This document shows positions 9,905-19,585 of a stretch of 64,000 bases of DNA, in pieces. The notes below the pieces were generated by a model. The model had not been told where the DNA came from and did not search any database. It saw nothing but the letters and a program-made list of their open reading frames with translations. Source of the stretch: Gemmatimonadota bacterium (GTDB lineage Bacteria > Gemmatimonadota > Gemmatimonadetes > Longimicrobiales > Gaopeijiaceae); contig JAOTVL010000003.1 of the NCBI GenBank assembly GCA_029863525.1, positions 1-64,000 on the forward strand, in the 5' to 3' direction. The translations under genes and the position numbers were made by a program. The stretch's first letter is position 1. Every line of letters begins with the position of its first letter.

Positions 9905-11157
9905 TAGGCTTCCTTGATCCACCTCCAGAGCTCAGGAACCGTCGGCCTCTTCCCGGCCATGAGGATCCCCACCTTGTAGATGCGCCCCGCAACCCACGCG
10001 ATCCCGACCGTCGCGAGAGCCATCAGTAGGAACGAGAGCCCGATCTGCCACGCGGGCACCTGGCCGCCGGCCACCCGCGCCCACATGAGGATCGGCGTGA
10101 ACGGCGGGAACAGCGACAAACTGGTCGAAAGAGGCGTGTTGGGATTCTCGATGACGCCGATCACCATGATGATCGGGACCACGAGCAGGAGCAGGATCGG
10201 AAACTGCGCTTGCTGCGCCTCCTCGTCGCTGTTGCACATCGCGCCGACGGCCGCGTAGAGGCCCGAGTACATGAAGAAGCCCAAGACGAAGTAGCCGACG
10301 AAGAGGGCGATCAGCCCGATACCGGGCAGAGCCTCCGCGATCTCGCTCAGGTCCGCCATGTCCGGCCGGGCGGCGATGAGCGCCGGGAGGCCGCTGGCGA
10401 ACGCGAGCACCCCGAGGCCGAGCCAGATCGCCATTTGGGTCATGCTCACCGCGCCCACCCCGATGATCTTCCCGAGCATGAGATGCCACGGCTTCATCGA
10501 CGAGATGATGACCTCGACGATCCGGTTGGTCTTCTCCTCGAGCGTGGCCCGCATGACCGAGATGGCGTAAAGCAGGATCACCATATAGAGGATGAAGGAG
10601 CCGCCGTAGGCCACGAAGAACTGCGGATCGCCGGCGTCGGATCCGTCCTCCGCCGACAACATCTCGACCCGGAGCTCTCCACCGCTCAGCATGGCCTCTA
10701 CGTCGACGTCCCGCTGCTCGAGCTGAAATCCCAGCGCCGCCCTCGACACGGAGCTGCGGAGCGTGAGCTGCCGGATCGGGTTCGGCCGCGACCTGGTGTA
10801 CAGAATGGCCTCGCCCGTCTCGAGCGTGAGCTCATCGAGCATCATGAAGCCGCCGATCACGTCGTCGGCCACCGCTCGCCTCAGCTCGGTGACGACTTCG
10901 GAGCGCCATCGCTCCTCCGTGACGTTCCAGCCTGCTTCCTCGAGCATCGGGGCCAGCCGCTCGTACAGGACACCGGTCCCGTCTACGATGGCGAGGTCCC
11001 GATCCGCTTGTTCCCCCTGCCCGGCGAAGTAGGCGGGCAGAATCACGAGCCCGGCCATGAACAGAGGAGCGATGATCGTCGCGGCAATGAACCACCGTGA
11101 CCGCACCCGCTGCAGGTACTCGCGACGGATCACCGCCCGTACCTCGGGCAAGATCAT
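9904..11157 (-). CDS. ABC-2 type exporter permease (NatB-like)
   Basis: MILPEVRAVIRREYLQRVRSRWFIAATIIAPLFMAGLVILP with large extracytoplasmic loop and C-terminal TM helices; ATG overlaps upstream ATPase stop. Confidence 0.88.
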   Translation of the reverse strand: MILPEVRAVIRREYLQRVRSRWFIAATIIAPLFMAGLVILPAYFAGQGEQADRDLAIVDGTGVLYERLAPMLEEAGWNVTEERWRSEVVTELRRAVADDVIGGFMMLDELTLETGEAILYTRSRPNPIRQLTLRSSVSRAALGFQLEQRDVDVEAMLSGGELRVEMLSAEDGSDAGDPQFFVAYGGSFILYMVILLYAISVMRATLEEKTNRIVEVIISSMKPWHLMLGKIIGVGAVSMTQMAIWLGLGVLAFASGLPALIAARPDMADLSEIAEALPGIGLIALFVGYFVLGFFMYSGLYAAVGAMCNSDEEAQQAQFPILLLLVVPIIMVIGVIENPNTPLSTSLSLFPPFTPILMWARVAGGQVPAWQIGLSFLLMALATVGIAWVAGRIYKVGILMAGKRPTVPELWRWIKEA

Positions 11158-12254
11158 CGGTCGTCCTCCCAAAACGTCGCCGCTGCGCCGACGCCCGCCG
11201 GAACGCCCGCATCGCCCGCGGCGTCGACGCCCGCGTGCCGTACGAAGATCTCGTGAAGCCTCGGTTCGACCAGCTCGAAACGCAGAAAGCGCGCGCCGGC
11301 GTCGACCCCTCGTCGTAGGATCGCCTGATGATCCGCGCCGTCCCGAAGGAGAAGATGCAGCCCTCCCTCGACCGGCTCGACCCGGTCGATCTCCGGTCCA
11401 CGCAGCCACTCGTCCGGACCCTCGAATTCGACCGCGATCACGCCCTTTCGCTCCGCCGCCTTGAGCTGGCGCAGGTCTGCGTCGAGGACCTTCCGCGCGT
11501 TCGAGATCAAACAGACCCGCTCACAGAGCCGTTCGGCCTGATCCATGAGGTGCGTAGAGAAGAGGATCGTCGTGCCGCGAGCGTGGAAGTCACGCACGAT
11601 CTCCTCGAGCACATCCTGATTGATCGGGTCGAGACCGGAAAACGGCTCGTCGAGGATGAGCAGCTCCGGCTCGTGGATCACGGTCCCGATGAACTGGATC
11701 TTCTGCTGCATCCCCTTGGACAGATCCTCGACCTTCCGGTCCGCCCAGGAGCCGATCCCGAGCCGATCCATCCATGTGCCTCCTCGGCGTCGGCCCTCGG
11801 CCCGGGGCACTCCACGGATCTCGCCCAGGAAGGTGATGAGCTCGAGGCACTTCATCTTCTTGTAGACCCCGCGCTCCTCGGGCAGGTATCCGACCTTTTC
11901 GCGGCGGGTTCGATCGGGATCCGCTCCGAACAGCGAGACCGAACCCTCGTCCGGGTTCAGGATCCCCATGATCATGCGGATGGTCGTGGTCTTGCCCGAG
12001 CCGTTCGGACCCAACAGCCCGTAGATGACGCCACGCGGCACCTCCAAATGGAAGTCCTCGACCGCCGTGTGCGATCCAAACCGTTTGGTCACGCCTTGCA
12101 GGCGTACGGCGAAGCCGTGGTCGCTCAATCCGCCTCCCTTTTGAGCATGAGCCCGAAACCGCGCGTTTTTCGGCACTTCCGGTACGTCGTCCCCCCGACC
12201 TTCCTTCACGACGTACCGCAATTTCGAGTCATCACTTAGATTTCTCGGCTGCAC
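11154..12254 (-). CDS. ABC transporter ATPase (NatA-like)
   Basis: GLLGPNGSGKTTTIRMIMG Walker A; LSKGMQQKIQFIGTVIHEPELLILDEPFSGLDP; start may be internal (about 12127). Confidence 0.92.
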   Translation of the reverse strand: MQPRNLSDDSKLRYVVKEGRGDDVPEVPKNARFRAHAQKGGGLSDHGFAVRLQGVTKRFGSHTAVEDFHLEVPRGVIYGLLGPNGSGKTTTIRMIMGILNPDEGSVSLFGADPDRTRREKVGYLPEERGVYKKMKCLELITFLGEIRGVPRAEGRRRGGTWMDRLGIGSWADRKVEDLSKGMQQKIQFIGTVIHEPELLILDEPFSGLDPINQDVLEEIVRDFHARGTTILFSTHLMDQAERLCERVCLISNARKVLDADLRQLKAAERKGVIAVEFEGPDEWLRGPEIDRVEPVEGGLHLLLRDGADHQAILRRGVDAGARFLRFELVEPRLHEIFVRHAGVDAAGDAGVPAGVGAAATFWEDDR

Positions 12255-12275
12255 GGTAACTATCGAGGAGTATAG

Positions 12276-12467
12276 ATGGCCATCTATCGTACGCTCTACT
12301 ACACGGACGTCAGCGTCGGCGTGGGCGGGCGCGTAACGATTCCGCAGGACATGCGTGAAGATCTGGGGATCGACGAGGGCGATTCTCTCACGGTCCGGGT
12401 CGAGGAGAACCCACGCGGGGGTCGCCAGATGGTCGTATGGCGCTCCGAGCAGCAGCCCGAAGGCTAG
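12276..12467 (+). CDS. SpoVT/AbrB-domain DNA-binding protein, 63 aa
   Basis: GGRVTIPQDMREDLGIDEGDSLTVRVEE swapped-hairpin signature; GAGGAG RBS. Confidence 0.8.
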   Translation: MAIYRTLYYTDVSVGVGGRVTIPQDMREDLGIDEGDSLTVRVEENPRGGRQMVVWRSEQQPEG

Positions 12468-12503
12468 CGGCTCGTCGGGTCGCGCCCTCCCGGGCTCGAT
12501 CCT

Positions 12504-13850
12504 TCATCTGACTCCGCCTTCGAGCTCGACCCAACGCAGGAGCTCGAGGAGCGGTCCCCGCCCGTCGTGTAGCCACCATGGCGGGGGAAAGGAGAGCGCG
12601 CCGAACGGGACGACTCTGGACGCGCCCACACGACCCAGCGCTTCGGCGAGCTCCGCCGCGCGCCCCGCCAATCCCGCATATCCGACCGACTGCAGATGCG
12701 GACCCAGCGGCTCCAGGAGCTTGGACAGCAGGCTGGCATCGTCGACTGCGCGAACGCGAATCGCGCGCGGGCCACTCCACGGTCCGTCGGTCGGCTCCGG
12801 CTCGAACAGCACGCTCCACGAGCCCGCCTGCCCTCCGTGATGGACCTCCATCCCCCCCTGACCCGCCATCATCTCGGCCGTGCCCCGCAGCTGCTGCAGG
12901 GCGGATGCGTCCTCCATCGTCGAGGGCGGCCCCGGCAGCTCGCGCTCCAACGCCTCGAGAGCCTCGGCGAGGAGCAGGGCGAACCCCTCCGGCGGAATCG
13001 CGCCCCCCCGCTCGACGTAGATCAGCTGAGGACACACGCACCCGCGCTGCTCGAAAAGCACGACCGAGCGCGCGATTTCCCGGACGACCTGGGGGTACGC
13101 ATCGCGACCCACGATTCCGACACCGACCCGATGGTGGTACGTCACGACGCGTGTCGTGGCCGGAGCACGAGCCCGAAGCGTCGACACGGTTTCGTCGGAG
13201 CCATACACGACCGCCACGTCCGCGGCGTCCAGGACGACCTGCTCGAGCTCGGTCGTGCCTCCTGGCCAATAGACGACCGCGAGCGCGTCGGCCAGCGCAG
13301 GATCCTCCTTCCGGAGACCCTCGGCGAAGAGCGTGGGAAGGACCCGGTCGCCCGCGCCCGGCTTGAGTAGCGTGGGAGCCTTCACGCTCAAGCTGCGAAG
13401 CAGCGCGTTGACGCCCACGCCGGGAACGCTTCCGGATACGATCTGGACACACAGGGATGGACCGACCGCCATCTCGAGTCGTCGAGAGGCCGAATCGTCG
13501 CCGGGTCTGAAGGCCAGGCCATCCAGGAGCGTCGGGTCGCCCAATTCCTGTCGAAGAAGCGCGCCGAGACGCTCACCGGTCCAGTCGCGGGCCATCCCGT
13601 CGAGGACGGTACGCGCCATCGGCACCGACAGGTGAGCCTCCGTGGGAAGCACCTCCAAGGCACGCATCCGGAGCTCATCGGCTTCGTCGAGGAAGCGGGC
13701 CCCAACGCGTCCGAGCGCGTCACGGATCTCCGCCGCGGGGCGGGCGCGCAGGGTGTGGGTCCTCGCCCGCAGACGCGCGATGATCCGCCGGAGGTCCTCC
13801 AGGTCCGGCTGCGCCGGGGCTCCCGAGCCGAAGCCGACCGAGCCGCTCAT
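12504..13850 (-). CDS. LuxC-like acyl-CoA reductase
   Basis: MSGSVGFGSG... start at 13850 overlapping luxE-like stop; VSGSVPGVGVNALLRSLSVKAPTLLKPGAGD, VLFEQRGCVCPQLIYVERGG match the LuxC family. Confidence 0.87.
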   Translation of the reverse strand: MSGSVGFGSGAPAQPDLEDLRRIIARLRARTHTLRARPAAEIRDALGRVGARFLDEADELRMRALEVLPTEAHLSVPMARTVLDGMARDWTGERLGALLRQELGDPTLLDGLAFRPGDDSASRRLEMAVGPSLCVQIVSGSVPGVGVNALLRSLSVKAPTLLKPGAGDRVLPTLFAEGLRKEDPALADALAVVYWPGGTTELEQVVLDAADVAVVYGSDETVSTLRARAPATTRVVTYHHRVGVGIVGRDAYPQVVREIARSVVLFEQRGCVCPQLIYVERGGAIPPEGFALLLAEALEALERELPGPPSTMEDASALQQLRGTAEMMAGQGGMEVHHGGQAGSWSVLFEPEPTDGPWSGPRAIRVRAVDDASLLSKLLEPLGPHLQSVGYAGLAGRAAELAEALGRVGASRVVPFGALSFPPPWWLHDGRGPLLELLRWVELEGGVR

Positions 13851-14980
13851 CGGCGCTGCCCAGCCGCGCTCATGAGTTCGTCCATCGCGCGCGAGCATCC
13901 TCTCGGCTCCGCGCCCGTGGCGCGACCCCGCAGCCGAACCCGCCCTTGCTCGATGGCGCCGACGTCCTCGGTGAGGACGTGGCACACCGAGCCGAGGTTG
14001 GCCAGGTCGAAGAACGCCAAGACCCCCTCTTGGCCGTCCGGCAACGGAGCCAGCGTCGTCGGGTCGAGCGCGCGCACCGCGAGCCACGGGGGGGGACGAT
14101 GAACACCGAATGCCTCGGCTCCCTCGGTGAGGACCGGCTCATAGAGCTGAGAAAGAAGCTCGGTCATCCCGTACTCGTTCACGATCCGAGCTCGGGGGAC
14201 CCCGGTCGAGCCTTCGATGTCCCGGTACAGCTCTTCCCGTGACACGGTTCGACGCACCCCCTTGAAGCCTCCGGTCTCCATGATCCGACTGCCCTCCGGG
14301 AGCCGACTCAGCGCATTTCCTCCATCTTCGACCAAGTGCAGGAACGAGAGCGCTGTGCCGAGCAGGAGTACGGGTTCACCCGAGGCGCGGATCTCGGCGA
14401 CTCTGTCGCTCGCATGCTCGACCCAACCGCCGTCCTTACCCATGAGCCAAACCACCTCCGAGGCGAGCCTCTCGGCCGCCGCTCCGACCATGAAGGAAAG
14501 AGAGGAATCGGGAACCTCGTCGGGAGAGGGCACGAGCGAGAGGAACACGATCGAGGCTCGGTCCGGTAGGAGACCTCTCCGAAACGGCTCCACGAGCGAC
14601 GCGCGGTACAGATCGAGGCGGGGCACGACGTGCCGCCCTCGGGATTGCCTCCCCTCGGTCGTCCCGCTGGTTCGGAACAGCGCGCGTGTCGAGGCGTCGA
14701 CCGAAGAGTCGGAGCCGGACGAGTCGAAAAGGAAATGCTTGAAGGCCGCGGCGGGCACGGCGGGAATGTCCTCCCACCTGGCGACGCTCGTCGGTGTGAC
14801 CCCGCGGCGCTCACACAACGCCCTGTAGGGGGAGCACGCCTCGAACTGGACCTCGAACGCGGCACGGGCCCGGCGATCGAACTCCTCCGGACTCCAGCTC
14901 TCCCAATTGCCTTCCGTGAGCCGAGCCCGGAGCGCTTCGACCATCGTCTCGAACGCGCCCGCGTGATTGTCGTCGTTCAT
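13847..14980 (-). CDS. LuxE-like acyl-protein synthetase
   Basis: IPAVPAAAFKHFLFDSS, FRTSGTTEG, ETGGFKGVRRTVSREELY, NEYGMTELLSQLY typical of LuxE/PaaK-like family. Confidence 0.88.
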   Translation of the reverse strand: MNDDNHAGAFETMVEALRARLTEGNWESWSPEEFDRRARAAFEVQFEACSPYRALCERRGVTPTSVARWEDIPAVPAAAFKHFLFDSSGSDSSVDASTRALFRTSGTTEGRQSRGRHVVPRLDLYRASLVEPFRRGLLPDRASIVFLSLVPSPDEVPDSSLSFMVGAAAERLASEVVWLMGKDGGWVEHASDRVAEIRASGEPVLLLGTALSFLHLVEDGGNALSRLPEGSRIMETGGFKGVRRTVSREELYRDIEGSTGVPRARIVNEYGMTELLSQLYEPVLTEGAEAFGVHRPPPWLAVRALDPTTLAPLPDGQEGVLAFFDLANLGSVCHVLTEDVGAIEQGRVRLRGRATGAEPRGCSRAMDELMSAAGQRR

Positions 14981-15044
14981 GGCCAGAATCTAAGTCCGAA
15001 GGACTCGCTCCCGGGCTCGACGGACAACACGAAGAGGTGCGTGC

Positions 15045-17477
15045 GTGTCTCCTTTGCTGAGCGAGTCTCGCTCTCAGCCCATGTATCGGAGTTCTCGTAT
15101 GCAACCGTCGGCCTCCTGCGCCGTCGTTTCAATATTGGTGGTCTCGGCACTCTGCGCCGGATCGCCCCACGACGCCTTTGCCCAACAGTCCGAGGAAGAC
15201 CGGTTGGCGGGAGCACCGATTGCGCTCGTCGCCCACCGTTTGAGCGAGGTCGACATCGAGCTCGACGGTCGACTCGACGAGTCGATCTGGTCCTCTGCGA
15301 CACCGATCAGGGACTTCACCCAACAGGAACCCGTCGAGGGTGGGGTGCCCTCCGAGGAGACGGAGATCCGCGTCCTGTACGACGAGGACGCTCTCTATAT
15401 CGGGGCCGTCATCTACGACGATCCCGAGGGCATTCTCGCCTTCCAACGAGCGCGTGACGCACCGCTGAGCACAGACGACCGCTTCATGTGGATCCTGGAC
15501 ACCTTCCGCGACGGTCGTACCGGCTACTTCTTCGAGATCAACGCCGCCGGCCTCATGGGCGACGGCGTCATGACGGGGGGTGGTGGGGGCGGTGGATTCG
15601 GGGGCGGCGGATTCGGGGGCGGCGGGACGAACAAGGCTTGGGACGGCATCTGGGAAGCGCGGACCCACATCCGGGACGACGGTTGGTCCGCCGAGATCCG
15701 CATTCCCTTCCGTACGTTGAACTTCAACCCGGGACAGACCTCCTGGGGGATCAACTTCCAGCGCACGATTCGTCGCCGGAACGAGGAGATCCTCTGGCGT
15801 GGCTGGCGTCGTAGTGAAGGCCTGCGGAGTCCGGTATTCGCGGGCGAGTTGGCGGGGCTCCAGGGAATGTCGCAGGGGATGGGCCTCGAAGCGGTCGCAT
15901 CCGCGATCCAGAATTACCGAAACGTACCCACGAACGCCGACCCGACGACGTACCCGAGCGACGTCAGTCTCGACGTGAACTACAGCGTCACGTCGAGCCT
16001 GCGCGCTTCGGTGAGCGTGAACACGGACTTCGCCGAGGTCGAGAGCGACTCGCGGCGCGTGAACCTGACGCGCTTCCCCCAGCGCTTTCCGGAACAGCGC
16101 GACTTCTTTCTGGAGGGCTCCGGAGTCTTCTCCTTCGCACCGCGAAGCGGGCCGGAGCCGTTCTACTCCCGGAAGGTCGGCCTCAACCAGGGCCAGCAGA
16201 TCCCGATTATCTACGGGACTCGGCTGACGGGTCAGGCCGGAGCGTACGAGCTCGGCTTCTATCAGATGGGCACGGCCGAGCACGAGTACTTCGACAACGC
16301 CAGCCTCATCGACCGAACCGTGCCCAGGGAGAGCTTCACGGTCGGTCGGGTGCGCCGAAAGCTCTTCGAGCAGTCCGCGCTCGGGGTGATCTACACGCGT
16401 CGGGCGACATGGAGGGATCCGACCGATCCGGGGGCCACGGACCCGATCGACCAGCACACCGCCGGAGTCGACCTCGATTTCAGCACGCGGAACTTCCTCG
16501 GCGACAAAAACCTCGAGCTCGAGGCCTTCCTCGCGTGGAACTCGAACCCGCTCGCCGCGTCCGACCTCGACTATGCGGACCATACGTTCCGCGACCTGTC
16601 GTCGCACGGGCTTCGCTTGAACTATCCGAACGACGTCTGGACGGCGCACATCTCGTACCGCCAATTCGGCGACGAATACAACCCCGCCCTGGGCTTCGTG
16701 ACACGGAACAACTTCCGGCGCATCGAGCCTAACATCGGGTGGTCGCCTCGGACGCCCGGCATTTCGTGGCTCCGTCGGCTCGACTTCTCCGTCCAATTCC
16801 GGGAGCAGGTCAGCCTCGACAAGGATCAGCCTCGCGCGAGCGCCGTTCTCCTCACGGGGCTGGGCGGCGCCGAGGAGCGTGAGTGGGAGTTCAAGGTGCT
16901 CGGTCTCAACTTCGAGACCGGCGACAACCTCGACTTCACGGCGACCCGCACCTACGAATACCTCGACCGCACGTTCGAGCCGAGCGACGACCTCTTCATC
17001 GCGCCGGGAGGCTACACCACCTGGAACTACCGCCTCAACGGCCGCACCGCGGGGCAACGCCGCGTCTCGTTCTTCGGCGGCCTCAACTGGGGTGGCTTCT
17101 GGGACGGCGATCGCGTCGGGTACTTCGGCCGCGTCAGCTTCCGCCCCAACCCCGGTATCACCCTCTCGACGAACGTCCAGTTCAACGACGTCACGCTGCC
17201 GGACGGCAGCTTCACCGCCTCGCTCTACGAGTTCGAGACGAACTGGAATCCGTCTCCCCGGGTCGCGATCACGAGCCAGGTCCAATACGACGACCAATCC
17301 GAGATCGTGGGGCTGTTCGCCAGGCTTCGCTGGATCGTAAAGCCGGGCAACGACGTCTATCTCGTCTTTTCTCAGAACTGGCGGTACGACCCGCTCGACC
17401 TCTTGGACCCGCAGCGGGACTTCATCACGCTCTCACGCGGCGCGTCGATCAAGGCGAACTACACCTACCGTTTCTAA
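15045..17477 (+). CDS. DUF5916 outer-membrane beta-barrel protein with N-terminal carbohydrate-binding-like domain
   Basis: 810 aa with signal sequence (likely start 15081 or 15099); VEGGVPSEETEIRVLYDEDALYIGAVIYDD; RDFFLEGSGVFSF; alternating beta-strand C-terminus ending in F. Confidence 0.87.
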   Translation: MSPLLSESRSQPMYRSSRMQPSASCAVVSILVVSALCAGSPHDAFAQQSEEDRLAGAPIALVAHRLSEVDIELDGRLDESIWSSATPIRDFTQQEPVEGGVPSEETEIRVLYDEDALYIGAVIYDDPEGILAFQRARDAPLSTDDRFMWILDTFRDGRTGYFFEINAAGLMGDGVMTGGGGGGGFGGGGFGGGGTNKAWDGIWEARTHIRDDGWSAEIRIPFRTLNFNPGQTSWGINFQRTIRRRNEEILWRGWRRSEGLRSPVFAGELAGLQGMSQGMGLEAVASAIQNYRNVPTNADPTTYPSDVSLDVNYSVTSSLRASVSVNTDFAEVESDSRRVNLTRFPQRFPEQRDFFLEGSGVFSFAPRSGPEPFYSRKVGLNQGQQIPIIYGTRLTGQAGAYELGFYQMGTAEHEYFDNASLIDRTVPRESFTVGRVRRKLFEQSALGVIYTRRATWRDPTDPGATDPIDQHTAGVDLDFSTRNFLGDKNLELEAFLAWNSNPLAASDLDYADHTFRDLSSHGLRLNYPNDVWTAHISYRQFGDEYNPALGFVTRNNFRRIEPNIGWSPRTPGISWLRRLDFSVQFREQVSLDKDQPRASAVLLTGLGGAEEREWEFKVLGLNFETGDNLDFTATRTYEYLDRTFEPSDDLFIAPGGYTTWNYRLNGRTAGQRRVSFFGGLNWGGFWDGDRVGYFGRVSFRPNPGITLSTNVQFNDVTLPDGSFTASLYEFETNWNPSPRVAITSQVQYDDQSEIVGLFARLRWIVKPGNDVYLVFSQNWRYDPLDLLDPQRDFITLSRGASIKANYTYRF

Positions 17478-19195
17478 AGAGCGGCCACACCGTTCACGCC
17501 GCGGCCGCCGAGGCGTCCCGTGTGCTCGCCGTCCCGTAACGTGAGCACCCCGTTGACCACGACGTGGGGAATGCCGACCGGGTACTGGTGCGGATCGTCG
17601 AACGTGGCGCGGTCCGCGACCGTCGTCGGATCGAAGACTACGAGGTCCGCGTAGGCCCCTATCCGGATCTCGCCGCGATCCGCGAGGCGGAGCTTGCGAG
17701 CGGGCATCTGCGTGATCTTGTGGATGGCCGATTCGAGCGTGAGCGCCCGGGTGTCACGAGCGTAGTGGCCCAGGAGCCGAGCGAACGATCCATAGCCGCG
17801 CGGGTGCGGTGATCCGGTCGACAAGGGCCCGTAGGGTGCGTACGCCCCTCCATCGGAGCAGAGCATGCCGAGCGGATGGGCGAGGATCTTGGCGGTGTTC
17901 TCCTCCCCCATCCCATGGCCGATCATGCCGACGCTCCCGCCGTTCGCCTCCAGGAGCTGGAGCGTAAGGGCGTACGGTTCGGTCGCGCGTTCGTCCGCGA
18001 GGTCGCCCAGGCGCCGTCCACGAGCCCACGAGGTGGCGTCGTTCGTGCTCGAGATCTGGACGGAGTTCCAGTCCCCGAGAAGCGCGACCTTGTCGCGACA
18101 CGCTGCCTCGAGACGAGCCGCGCTCTCCGGGGCGCGCAGACGGCGCAGAAACGCGGCGTTGCCCCCGGATCGGGACTCGCTCGGGAAGAGGTTCGAGAGT
18201 CCCGTCGCGTACGCCGTGTAGGGATACCGATCGAAGTGAACGTCGACGCCGTCCGCGCGAGCACGGTCGATGAGGTCGAGTGCGGCGTCCGCCTTCCAGT
18301 AGTTCCGTTGTCCCTGCGCCTTCAGGTGCGAGATCTGAACGGGCACACCCGCGAGTCGACCCACGTGGAGCGCCTCCGCCACGGCACCGAGGAGCCGGTC
18401 GTCTTCGTTGCGCATGTGCGACGCGTAGGGGTAGCCGGTGCCCCGAAGCACGCCAGCGAGCGCGGCGAGCTCCGCCGCGTCCGCGAAGCCGCTCGGCGCA
18501 TACTCGAGCCCCGACGATAAGCCCACGCAGCCCCGCGCGATCTGGTCGGAGAGCAACTCCTGCATGCGTGCGACCTCCGCGTCCGTCGCGGGTCGGTCTT
18601 CGTTGCCCACGACGAGGCCGCGCAGCGCGCCGTTGCCGACCATCGTGGCGACTCCGACCGCCGGACGTTCGCGGCCGATCCGCTCGACGAAGCCCGCGGG
18701 ATCACGGAAATCGATCACGACGCCCTGCCGCTGGTAGCGGTCGCGCGTCGATTCGAACTGGGCGTCCGACCAGGGCCCGATGGAGCCGCCGTCCTGCCCG
18801 ACCACCTCGAGGGTGACTCCCTGGCGAATGCGGCTCTCGGCGCGGTTGTTCACCAAAAGCGACAGGTCGGCGTGCGAGTGGATGTCGATGAATCCGGGAG
18901 CGAGCGCTCCGCCCCGCGCATCGAGCTCATCAGAACCCGCGGGAAGGTCGCCACCGATGGCCGAGATCCGGTCGCCCGTCACGGCGACATCGACGACTCG
19001 GCCAGCCGCTCCGGTGCCGTCGAACACGGTGGCGCCGCGGACGACCAGGTCGGCTCGGCTGCCGAGACCGACCGGACCCCCGCTTCCGAGTGCGGCATCG
19101 AGGTCGCCGTGGCCGACACCCAGCAGAGCGTCGGGGGTGGCCATAGCTCCGGCTCCCACCACCCCGGCCACGCGCACGAACGTCCTTCTCTTCAT
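17474..19195 (-). CDS. N-acyl-D-amino-acid deacylase / D-aminoacylase-like amidohydrolase, TAT-type signal
   Basis: MKRRTFVRVAGVVGAGAMATP...; GFIDIHSHADLSLLVN, GLSSGLEYAPSGFAD, YPYASHMRNEDDRLL. Confidence 0.88.
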   Translation of the reverse strand: MKRRTFVRVAGVVGAGAMATPDALLGVGHGDLDAALGSGGPVGLGSRADLVVRGATVFDGTGAAGRVVDVAVTGDRISAIGGDLPAGSDELDARGGALAPGFIDIHSHADLSLLVNNRAESRIRQGVTLEVVGQDGGSIGPWSDAQFESTRDRYQRQGVVIDFRDPAGFVERIGRERPAVGVATMVGNGALRGLVVGNEDRPATDAEVARMQELLSDQIARGCVGLSSGLEYAPSGFADAAELAALAGVLRGTGYPYASHMRNEDDRLLGAVAEALHVGRLAGVPVQISHLKAQGQRNYWKADAALDLIDRARADGVDVHFDRYPYTAYATGLSNLFPSESRSGGNAAFLRRLRAPESAARLEAACRDKVALLGDWNSVQISSTNDATSWARGRRLGDLADERATEPYALTLQLLEANGGSVGMIGHGMGEENTAKILAHPLGMLCSDGGAYAPYGPLSTGSPHPRGYGSFARLLGHYARDTRALTLESAIHKITQMPARKLRLADRGEIRIGAYADLVVFDPTTVADRATFDDPHQYPVGIPHVVVNGVLTLRDGEHTGRLGGRGVNGVAAL

Positions 19196-19253
19196 CTCTT
19201 CGCTCCTCCTGGGACCCCGTCCGTTCGTCCTCTCCCTACCCCGGCCACACCCT

Positions 19254-19523
19254 CTACCCCCTTCGCACCCTCCCCGGCTCCAATCCGCCCGCATGGAGGA
19301 TATTCTCCTGCAAGCGAGCCGCTTCCTCGTCGGTGAAATCGAGGAGTCTTCGGACTCCCTCTTCGGCTGCCGTGTAGGCTTCTTCAGGGAAATCGCCCCC
19401 CTCCGCATGCGCGAGCGCCGCACGAAGCGCGCCGGTCTCCCGTTCCGCCTTCTCAAGGGCCCGTCGAAGGCGGTTCAACGCCTTGCGAGCCTCCGATTCC
19501 GCTGAAGTCATGGGGACCATCAT
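19254..19523 (-). CDS. Hypothetical coiled-coil-type protein, 89 aa
   Basis: ORF rich in A/E/R/L heptads; no recognised family. Confidence 0.45.
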   Translation of the reverse strand: MMVPMTSAESEARKALNRLRRALEKAERETGALRAALAHAEGGDFPEEAYTAAEEGVRRLLDFTDEEAARLQENILHAGGLEPGRVRRG

Positions 19524-19585
19524 GAGGCAAGCCCGCGCGCCATGAAACCCCGGAACAGATGAGGCGAGCGGGGTACGGTGCGGCC

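Noticed and set aside
12504-14980. Bioluminescence operon
   Set aside because: Only LuxC- and LuxE-like genes are present; no luciferase or luxD
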